From Dehalococcoidia bacterium UBA1152 (GTDB lineage Bacteria; Chloroflexota; Dehalococcoidia; Lucifugimonadales; UBA2962), in assembly GCA_002311285.1 (NCBI GenBank), contig DBZU01000024.1, positions 4,444 to 9,508 of the forward strand: a stretch of 5,065 nucleotides of DNA, written 5' to 3'. The translations under genes were made by a program, and so were the position numbers. The notes under the pieces were generated by a model, which was given only the letters and a program-made list of their open reading frames with translations, ran no database searches and was not told where the DNA came from. This document shows, piece after piece, positions 1 through 5,065 of the stretch. The number at the start of each line of letters is the position of its first letter. The first letter of the stretch is position 1.

Positions 1-666
1 GTACTTGATGCTTCTTTAGTGTCTCAAACCCAATTAATGTTGGGTTTTAACAGAAGATTTGCCCCTGCATCAATATATGCAGCAAATATTTCAAAAGATA
101 CTACAAATGTAAAACATATTATTTATCGAGTGCGTGGAGATTCAGTTCCTGAAAATCACTGGCTCAATGACATGTCAATTGGAGGAGGAAGATTGTTAGG
201 AGAAGCAGTCCATTTTTTGGACTGGATGACATGGGTTATCGATCAAGAGCCACTTAACATTCAAGCAACTCGGGCAATTAAAGATCCTGATTGTTTCGAA
301 ATTACGGTCTCATACTCAGACGGAAGCTTAGGCACACTTATATATTCAATGATGGGGTCACCTGATATTCCAAAAGAAAACATTGAACTGTCAATGGGCT
401 CGACAACTGTAATAATTGATAACTTCCAAAGGCTGCAGATTATTAAAAAAGGTGCAAGGAAAAAGACTTTGAAATTAAGTGGTAAAGGGCACAAAGAACA
501 ACTTGATTTCTTCCAAAAATCTATAAAAACAGGTTCACAAGTTCACCCATCAGCAGCAGATGGAGTAAGGGCTACAGCGTGCGCAATTGCAGCGCTTCAG
601 TCTATGAAAACAGGTAGCATGCAAATGTTAGATCAATCCCTGTGGCTTGCTAAAGGCTCCTTATGA
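1..666 (+). CDS. Gfo/Idh/MocA-type oxidoreductase, C-terminal part (5' end outside window)
   Basis: The reading frame is open from base 1, and the GTG at 19 is not a convincing start because in-frame codons precede it. I read this as the last 221 codons of a longer gene. The text L-G-F-N-R-R-F-A (about residues 14-21 of the visible part) followed by a Gly-rich GGGRLLGEAVHFLDW block (61-75) matches the C-terminal domain of Gfo/Idh/MocA dehydrogenases. The match is closest to the 'bi-domain' proteins that fuse a zinc alcohol-dehydrogenase-like half to a Gfo/Idh/MocA half and occur in polysaccharide clusters. Such enzymes oxidise or reduce sugar or nucleotide-sugar substrates with NAD(P) in the cytoplasm. 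The Rossmann part that would bind the cofactor lies upstream and cannot be checked, so the fusion is an inference. The stop codon overlaps the next start as ATGA (663-666), implying translational coupling with the epimerase. Confidence 0.8.
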   Translation, partial: VLDASLVSQTQLMLGFNRRFAPASIYAANISKDTTNVKHIIYRVRGDSVPENHWLNDMSIGGGRLLGEAVHFLDWMTWVIDQEPLNIQATRAIKDPDCFEITVSYSDGSLGTLIYSMMGSPDIPKENIELSMGSTTVIIDNFQRLQIIKKGARKKTLKLSGKGHKEQLDFFQKSIKTGSQVHPSAADGVRATACAIAALQSMKTGSMQMLDQSLWLAKGSL

Positions 667-1667
667 AAAACTACATAGTAACCGGGTGCGCCGGAATGAT
701 TGGTTGGCGCGTATCTGAATTACTTCTTTCTAACGGAGCTAAGGTTATTGGAATTGATGATCTCAATCAGGCATATGACACTAGAATTAAAGTTTGGCGA
801 CTATCTGAACTGAAAAAACATCCAAGTTTTGAATTCTATGAAAAAGACATAACTCAAGTCGACGAACTGGAAAATTTGTTACGTGCTGAATCAAAATCTA
901 ATGATTTTGCAGCGTTAATCCACCTTGCCGCCCGAGCTGGAATTCGCCAATCCATTATCGATCCAAGGGATTATTACTCCGTCAACTTAAACGGCACCTT
1001 AAATCTTTTAGAAATTTGCAATGAACTGGATATAAAAAAATTTGTCCTTGCTTCGACTTCTAGTGTATATGGGCACGGTACTGCTTCGCCGTCTAATGAT
1101 AATCGGCTGTCAGAGGATCTAAGAACCGACACTACGATATCTCCATATGCAGCTTCAAAAAAGGCAGCTGAAGTATGCGCATACACATTCCATCACCTCT
1201 ATGGATTAGACATTTCAGTGCTTAGATATTTTACGGTATATGGACCTGCAGGCCGTCCAGACATGAGTCTTTTTAGATTTGTACAAAGAATATTTGAAGG
1301 CTGGCCAATCACGGTTTATGGAGACGGAACACAATCACGAGATTTTACATATGTTGATGATGTTGCGAGAGGAACTGTTGCCTCGTTGAAACAGCTTGGT
1401 TTCGAAACAATCAATTTAGGTTCTGGTATACCGATAGTTTTATCAGATGCCATAAAAACTATTGAATCTATTATTGGCAAAAAAGCTGAGATTATTCATA
1501 AACCAGCGCACCCGGCTGACGTAAAAAAAACCTGGGCTGATAATTCAAAAGCTCAAAAAACTCTTGATTGGTCACCACAGGTAAGTTTCGAAGATGGTAT
1601 CAAATCCTTAGTCAAATGGTACGAACAAAATCAAAGTTGGGCCCGCAATTTAAAATCCGTTTCCTAA
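663..1667 (+). CDS. NAD-dependent epimerase/dehydratase, UDP-glucuronate/UDP-glucose 4-epimerase-like
   Basis: This is a complete 334-residue extended SDR protein, the usual length for the family. The N-terminus carries the NAD-binding GxxGxxG loop (TGCAGMIG, residues 7-14), with Asp32 at the end of the second strand, as expected for NAD preference. The catalytic Tyr-xxx-Lys is Y162-AAS-K166. The serine/threonine-rich STSSVYG strand (about 131-137) supplies the catalytic Ser/Thr. The RYFTVYGPAGRPDM block (188-201) is the pattern I associate with UDP-glucuronate 4-epimerases, and the DFTYVDD motif further on is typical of the wider family. The likely reaction is interconversion of UDP-glucuronate and UDP-galacturonate, or of the neutral sugars, in the cytoplasm. 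The product would feed O-antigen, capsule or other glycan assembly. The exact substrate is an inference. The ATG at 663 shares the ATGA overlap with the upstream oxidoreductase, and only a weak AAAGG-like ribosome site lies ahead of it. All catalytic motifs are intact. Confidence 0.9.
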   Translation: MKNYIVTGCAGMIGWRVSELLLSNGAKVIGIDDLNQAYDTRIKVWRLSELKKHPSFEFYEKDITQVDELENLLRAESKSNDFAALIHLAARAGIRQSIIDPRDYYSVNLNGTLNLLEICNELDIKKFVLASTSSVYGHGTASPSNDNRLSEDLRTDTTISPYAASKKAAEVCAYTFHHLYGLDISVLRYFTVYGPAGRPDMSLFRFVQRIFEGWPITVYGDGTQSRDFTYVDDVARGTVASLKQLGFETINLGSGIPIVLSDAIKTIESIIGKKAEIIHKPAHPADVKKTWADNSKAQKTLDWSPQVSFEDGIKSLVKWYEQNQSWARNLKSVS

Positions 1668-1683
1668 TTTAATTTAGTTTCAC

Positions 1684-1689
1684 TATAAT
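1684..1689 (+). promoter_or_regulatory. possible sigma70-type -10 box
   Basis: A perfect TATAAT lies just after the epimerase stop and ahead of the nuclease gene. The hexamer 17 bp upstream (TTCCTA, 1661-1666) is a poor -35. In DNA this AT-rich the match could be chance. If real, it would start a separate nuclease-msrA transcript near 1696. Confidence 0.25.
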
Positions 1690-1809
1690 GGGCACATATT
1701 TCTCGTAGAAAATGCTCAGTTGGTTGAAATTAATATGAAACAGATGGCACTTATAGCCAATTCAAGGCATGAGCTTCAGTACCGTCTCGATGTGTATCAA
1801 AGCATACCC

Positions 1810-1813
1810 GGAG
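1810..1813 (+). promoter_or_regulatory. ribosome binding site supporting an internal ATG start for the nuclease
   Basis: GGAG lies 5 bases before the ATG at 1819. The earlier in-frame candidates (TTG at 1720, ATG at 1735 and ATG at 1744) have no recognisable Shine-Dalgarno sequence. This favours 1819 as the true start, though GGAG also occurs by chance inside coding DNA. Confidence 0.4.
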
Positions 1814-1818
1814 ATAAA

Positions 1819-2673
1819 ATGCCGAAATCCGTGACCCCAGAGGGTCTCAGAAAATTGGGGGTTTATGCTGGAGCAGCCGGTTTCTGGCTAGACAAATCTC
1901 GCACTAAAAACATCACTGACGATGGAGCGGGAGTAACTGTATCTGCACTGGTAACCGGAAAATCTTATGAAGACGATTTTGATAGCGATGGAGTGATTTA
2001 TGAATACCCAACCTCAAATCGTCCGTCAACATATGACCAATCAAGAGTTCAGGCCACTAAAACAGCCGGATTATTAAAACTTCCTATTTTTGTGATCATA
2101 AAGCCAACCTCAAATTCAACAAAAAGAGATGTTTTTTTGGGATGGATTGAAGGTTGGGATGATAAATCAAAAACATTTCTGATTATATTTGGATTGACAC
2201 CGCCGAAGGATATTCCAACCGGCATTGATGACGATGATGATCCATTCATCTTCACTTCGTCAAAAAAGTCCGAATCGAGCAAATCTAAAAACAGCAGAAA
2301 ACGAAAATTTCGTTTTAAAATTCTAAGACGTTACCAAAACGTATGCATGGTATGCAGCTTGACTGTACTGCAACTATTAACCGCCACCCACATACGACCC
2401 TTAACTAAATTTGGATCAGACGATGTTAGAAACGGATTATTGCTCTGCCAACTTCATCACAAGGCTTTTAAAGCTGATCTATTTGGTATAAACCCGTCAA
2501 CGCTTCAAATTAAATACCGAGTTGAAGGGCCCAACAAAAATCAATTAAAAATCACTATTGATGATTTATCACACTTGCTGCGTAAGCCACATACCAAGGC
2601 CTTAACCTGGCATTGGAAACAATGGGCTAGTAAGAATAAATTATCCTTAAGCAGCGCAGAGGCGGAGAATTAA
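1819..2673 (+). CDS. SRA-like/HNH endonuclease, candidate modification-dependent (type IV) restriction enzyme
   Basis: From the ATG at 1819 this gives 284 residues. The frame stays open back to a TTG at 1720, which would add 33 residues. I chose 1819 because only it has a Shine-Dalgarno site and it sits just before the first conserved domain. Residues about 13-126 look like a YDG/SRA-type domain: LGVYAGAAGFWLD, then GVTVSALVTG, a YEYPTSNRP stretch, LPIFVI and GWIEGWDD. SRA domains in known restriction enzymes bind 5-methyl- or hydroxymethylcytosine. A linker follows with five aspartates (137-141) and a Lys/Arg/Ser-rich tract. The HNH nuclease domain has H191 in THIRP, N205 in RNGLLLC and H214 in the HHKAF motif. 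C176-x2-C179 and C210-x2-H213 could bind a structural zinc. No methyltransferase is adjacent, as expected for a type IV enzyme. The stop is 2 bases before msrA. The HNH call is firm; the SRA call and modified-DNA target are inferred from motif memory. Confidence 0.8.
   Translation: MPKSVTPEGLRKLGVYAGAAGFWLDKSRTKNITDDGAGVTVSALVTGKSYEDDFDSDGVIYEYPTSNRPSTYDQSRVQATKTAGLLKLPIFVIIKPTSNSTKRDVFLGWIEGWDDKSKTFLIIFGLTPPKDIPTGIDDDDDPFIFTSSKKSESSKSKNSRKRKFRFKILRRYQNVCMVCSLTVLQLLTATHIRPLTKFGSDDVRNGLLLCQLHHKAFKADLFGINPSTLQIKYRVEGPNKNQLKITIDDLSHLLRKPHTKALTWHWKQWASKNKLSLSSAEAEN
2661..2667 (+). promoter_or_regulatory. ribosome binding site of msrA
   Basis: GGCGGAG ends 8 bases before the msrA ATG at 2676 and lies wholly inside the last codons of the nuclease gene. 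This fixes the msrA start. It also suggests that ribosomes finishing the nuclease message help start msrA. Confidence 0.6.
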
Positions 2674-2675
2674 AA

Positions 2676-3224
2676 ATGGTTGATAATAATACAGAATTAG
2701 CTACCTTGGCTGGAGGTTGCTTCTGGTGTCTAGAAGCAGTCTATGAGCAAGTTAAAGGGATAAATAAAATTGTCTCTGGGTATTCAGGAGGAAACCTTAA
2801 AAATCCTACGTATGAGGAGGTTTGTTCTGAAACAACGGGGCATGCAGAAGTTGTGCAGATAACTTTTGATCCAACCATAATTTCTTATCAGAAGATTCTG
2901 AAAATATTTTTTGCAATCCATGACCCAACCACATTAAACCGCCAAGGCTATGATATAGGCTTGTCTTACAGATCGGTTGTTTTTCATCACTCAGAGCAAC
3001 AAAAAGTCACTGCCGGTTCAATAATTGAAGATTTGGATAAAAGTGAAATCTGGGATAATCCTATCGTGACTGAAGTCAAACAACTTGATGTATTTTATGT
3101 GGCTGAAGATTATCATCAAAACTACTACCAAAATAATAAATATCAGCCTTACTGTCAGGGAATAATCTCACCAAAATTAGCTAAATTTCGTAAGGAATAT
3201 CTAGGCGATTTAAAAACATCGTAA
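2676..3224 (+). CDS. msrA: peptide-methionine (S)-S-oxide reductase MsrA
   Basis: This is a complete 182-residue MsrA, normal for a single-domain form without MsrB. It reduces the S-epimer of methionine sulfoxide in proteins or free methionine, repairing oxidative damage, normally using thioredoxin. The signature GGCFWCLE (residues 13-20) holds the nucleophile C15 with the substrate-pocket F16 and W17. E58 in TGHAEVV and the D145-Y146-H147 motif (AEDYHQNYY) complete the known catalytic set. C160 in QPYCQ sits where other MsrA proteins carry the resolving cysteine; C18 and C50 are further cysteines. The usual GNDxGTQYRS segment reads GYDIGLSYRS here, a substitution near the pocket with the rest intact. 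No signal peptide is visible, so it should be cytoplasmic. It follows the nuclease gene by 2 bases with its own strong ribosome site and is probably the last gene of that transcript. Confidence 0.95.
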   Translation: MVDNNTELATLAGGCFWCLEAVYEQVKGINKIVSGYSGGNLKNPTYEEVCSETTGHAEVVQITFDPTIISYQKILKIFFAIHDPTTLNRQGYDIGLSYRSVVFHHSEQQKVTAGSIIEDLDKSEIWDNPIVTEVKQLDVFYVAEDYHQNYYQNNKYQPYCQGIISPKLAKFRKEYLGDLKTS

Positions 3225-3237
3225 CTATCGAAATGTA

Positions 3238-3293
3238 AGGGTGTTGGGTTTTGATTACGGTTTAAACAGGGATTAGATTAATACAGACACCCT
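3238..3293. repeat. 7-bp inverted repeat with 42-base loop
   Basis: AGGGTGT at 3238-3244 and ACACCCT at 3287-3293 are exact reverse complements. The loop is too long and no T run follows directly, so this is a weak candidate for a terminator or RNA structure just after msrA. It may be chance. Confidence 0.3.
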
Positions 3294-3326
3294 ATTATTA
3301 AAAAAAAGCAATGAAATCAGCCTTGA

Positions 3327-3347
3327 ATGGGCTTATTCATGGGCTTA
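3327..3347. repeat. 9-bp direct repeat ATGGGCTTA
   Basis: Two exact copies, 3327-3335 and 3339-3347, lie 12 bases apart start to start. The period is close to one helical turn, so it could be a tandem protein-binding site. It could equally be a chance or slippage duplication. Confidence 0.35.
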
Positions 3348-3397
3348 CATAACGCACGGTACCCCCGGTTGTGCCTTTTCCATCTATTAGTTATATC

Positions 3398-3450
3398 AAT
3401 AACCCCTAAGAAAAAAAGTATGGGTCTCAATATTTGGGTTATTCTTTTTT
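3398..3450 (+). terminator. probable rho-independent terminator after msrA
   Basis: AATAACCC (3398-3405) pairs exactly with GGGTTATT (3436-3443), giving an 8-bp stem. A CTTTTTT run (3444-3450) follows directly, as in an intrinsic terminator read on the plus strand. The 30-base loop is longer than usual and the stem is only moderately GC-rich, so efficiency is uncertain. The stem would also form on the minus strand, but there is no T run directly after it in that direction. It lies between two convergent genes, where a terminator is expected. Confidence 0.5.
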
Positions 3451-3481
3451 CCCACTGCCTAGAGGTCGGAGATCTTTGTTT

Positions 3482-5065
3482 CTATCTTGTATAAATCTTG
3501 TAATTGTCTGTAAACTCAGACGTCTCCTCGAGGCTTCTGCGTCGACTACCATCCCACGTATTAAATGTTTCCACTTTTATGGTGCGTTCATCGAGCATTT
3601 CGATTAGAACTACTCCAGACGGATTCTCATGGACCGTAGCTACAAGACCCCCCTCCGGGTAAGTATCACCGTACCACCTTTCCCCAGTACTTACGACTTC
3701 AAAACCTTCGTCACAACAGTTCCCCTCTCTGTCCATCTCCTGACGCGCTCCGAGCAACTCATATCTAACCAATCCACTCGATGTTCCAATGTTTGCTGGG
3801 TCAGGACCATTATCTTTTACGTATAATCGTCGTTCACCTGAGTCCAGGAAGGAGCCGAAGGAAACTACTAGTGTGTCACGGACCAGACCAGAATATACGA
3901 TTGCCAGATGTCCTCTTACGCCGTGATAATCATCCTCGTCTCTTTCACCTGAATAACCTCCAGTGTCCTTCTCAAACCAATTACCAATTAGTTTCCCATC
4001 CACGTCGTAATCTATCTTTCCTCCTGGAGAATCTTCATTGATAATAATTGTCTTATCTAAAAGTTCTTGCCTGAAATCCCCCTTCCAGTAATCATAGGGA
4101 TCTACACAATGACGTTTCCAGAACTCTCCTCGATACGATTCTAGATTTACGAATCCTGGTAGAGTCACTGAAGTATCCACAACAGACAGGTCAAAACTTT
4201 GATTTCCGATTTGGCGTCCGATTACCATACCAGACTTAACAGGAATCCTAGAATATGATCTGCCTTTAGAATTTCCTTCAGGGCTTACCCATTCCGCTTG
4301 CGATTCTATAGCTGGGTCTAATTCATGTATGTGGATATAGATAGAGTAGAGATCACAAGAATATTCAATGATTACCCTGTGATCTTCCCCCGTATGTCCC
4401 ATATGCACGATATGACCATCAGCCATGGCGAACACATCGTGTGACGTACCAGGCTTGTAATTAACGTACATGTGACCAATGGGAGTAATATGATTCCCAC
4501 CAAAAGCGCCCATTGGCTTAATAAAGGTTACTTCATCAGTGTTCATTGGTGGAGAATCCAAATAATCCACTCCGTTTGGATCACATCGTCCTTGACTGTA
4601 TTCTGACTGCATGGTCATAATCCCATGCCCAGCAACTTTCTCAGTTTCCCCTTTGTGTTGATCACTAGTTTCAGTAGTAGAGGATCCTGTGTTAGATGTC
4701 ATTGATGCAAGGGATGAGGTATCAACCAGAATTACAACTTTGGTACAAGTTAAGTTAATACATTCTTCCAACGTTACCAAGGTTTTAACTGCAATAGGAT
4801 CGTTTAGCGAGAACTCAAAATTGTTGCTACCGGATGTTGTGCCATAATTATCCTCGCTCCATTTTAAAGAGGAATCTTCAGATGTTCGCTGAGGCTGGCA
4901 AGACACCTTGCGTTCTTCAGAGACCAACTGGCACACGGCTGAAAGTTTATCGGACAACTCATTGGATGAGATTCTTGATGGTACCGTTGGTTGAGATGAT
5001 ATAGTAGGCAATGGAGTTGCAGTATCTACTACTTTAGCTATTTCTTCTGTTATTTTTTCTTCTAC
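3482..5065 (-). CDS. probable exported protein with degenerate peptidase M23/LytM-like domain (5' end outside window)
   Basis: The frame runs open from the right edge to the TAG at 3484-3482. A TTG at 5011 is in frame, but 18 more codons precede it, so the true start and any signal peptide lie beyond the window. Numbered from 5011, residues 1-125 are Ser/Thr/Glu-rich and look like a linker. Residues about 163-280 resemble an M23/LytM fold: GHMYVN (179-184), VFAMADGHIVHMG (193-205), a YSIYIHIHELD strand (222-232) and PVKSGMVIGRQIG (257-269). The step that should carry the last metal-binding HxH reads SFDLSV (272-277), and the first HxxxD reads HMYVN. It therefore probably lacks hydrolase activity and may bind a partner or glycan. 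Residues about 330-509 form a second conserved-looking region (KIDYDVDGKLIGNW, GHLAIVY, DERTIKVETF) of unknown function. Nine scattered cysteines, including a CC pair at 432-433, fit an extracytoplasmic protein. The gene is richer in GC than the left half. M23 relatedness is an inference. Confidence 0.75.
   Translation of the reverse strand, partial: VEEKITEEIAKVVDTATPLPTISSQPTVPSRISSNELSDKLSAVCQLVSEERKVSCQPQRTSEDSSLKWSEDNYGTTSGSNNFEFSLNDPIAVKTLVTLEECINLTCTKVVILVDTSSLASMTSNTGSSTTETSDQHKGETEKVAGHGIMTMQSEYSQGRCDPNGVDYLDSPPMNTDEVTFIKPMGAFGGNHITPIGHMYVNYKPGTSHDVFAMADGHIVHMGHTGEDHRVIIEYSCDLYSIYIHIHELDPAIESQAEWVSPEGNSKGRSYSRIPVKSGMVIGRQIGNQSFDLSVVDTSVTLPGFVNLESYRGEFWKRHCVDPYDYWKGDFRQELLDKTIIINEDSPGGKIDYDVDGKLIGNWFEKDTGGYSGERDEDDYHGVRGHLAIVYSGLVRDTLVVSFGSFLDSGERRLYVKDNGPDPANIGTSSGLVRYELLGARQEMDREGNCCDEGFEVVSTGERWYGDTYPEGGLVATVHENPSGVVLIEMLDERTIKVETFNTWDGSRRRSLEETSEFTDNYKIYTR

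Larger units (their letters stand above)
3225..3481. other. gene-free convergent intergenic region with inverted and direct repeats
   Basis: No open frame of note lies in these 257 bases between the convergent ends of msrA and the minus-strand gene. I see a 7-bp inverted repeat with a long loop, a 9-bp direct repeat, a GC-rich patch with KpnI-like GGTACC near 3358-3370, several A runs, and the terminator-like hairpin listed separately. Nothing matches a tRNA or a known ncRNA by eye. Confidence 0.6.

Noticed and set aside
261..494. Minus-strand open frame of 77 codons inside the oxidoreductase
   Set aside because: It lies opposite a frame with clear Gfo/Idh/MocA motifs, has no ribosome site I could see and no recognisable domain.
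974..1186. Minus-strand open frame of 70 codons inside the epimerase
   Set aside because: It overlaps the catalytic core of an intact epimerase gene and is best read as an antisense shadow.
2049..2282. Minus-strand open frame of 77 codons inside the nuclease gene
   Set aside because: It is opposite the SRA-like domain and the aspartate run, with no motif of its own.
1720..2673. HNH gene as a homing endonuclease in an intron or intein
   Set aside because: The flanking genes are complete and not interrupted, there are no splice or intein motifs, and the N-terminal domain looks SRA-like.
3353..3375. Possible GCAC...GTGC hairpin around GGTACC
   Set aside because: Only four end base pairs match and the interior does not pair consistently, so it is too weak to list as a structure.
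3225..3481. CRISPR array or tRNA attachment site in the intergenic region
   Set aside because: There are only two copies of a 9-bp repeat with no spacer pattern, and no cloverleaf or tRNA 3' end is visible.
3629..4041. Two overlapping plus-strand open frames opposite the M23-like gene
   Set aside because: They are short, in different frames, and antisense to a long minus-strand frame with coherent protein motifs.

Overview
This is a bacterial window with AT-rich coding DNA, SD-type ribosome sites and tight gene packing with a 4-base ATGA overlap. It holds the end of a surface-polysaccharide type gene cluster. The taxon cannot be fixed from the sequence. The gene mix and composition remind me of uncultivated marine bacterioplankton, but that is only an impression.

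Layout. Positions 1-666 are the 3' end of a Gfo/Idh/MocA-type sugar oxidoreductase whose start lies left of the window. It overlaps by 4 bases a complete UDP-glucuronate/UDP-glucose 4-epimerase-like SDR gene (663-1667). Both probably make or modify a nucleotide sugar for a cell-surface glycan. After a gap with a possible sigma70-like -10 box comes an SRA-like/HNH nuclease gene (start uncertain, 1720 to 1819; end 2673), a candidate modification-dependent (type IV) restriction enzyme. Two bases further on starts msrA (2676-3224), encoding peptide methionine sulfoxide reductase A. The msrA ribosome site lies inside the nuclease gene, so the two are probably co-transcribed.

Positions 3225-3481 have no gene. 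They hold inverted repeats, one of which (3398-3450) looks like a rho-independent terminator, and a 9-bp direct repeat. A convergent minus-strand gene (3482-5065) then runs off the right edge with its 5' end missing. It encodes a cysteine-containing, probably exported protein with a Ser/Thr-rich linker and a domain that resembles peptidase M23/LytM but lacks the last zinc-binding HxH. It is visibly richer in GC than the left half.

No RNA gene, CRISPR array, insertion sequence or phage module was seen. The most interesting items are the solitary SRA-HNH nuclease coupled to msrA and the degenerate M23-like protein.
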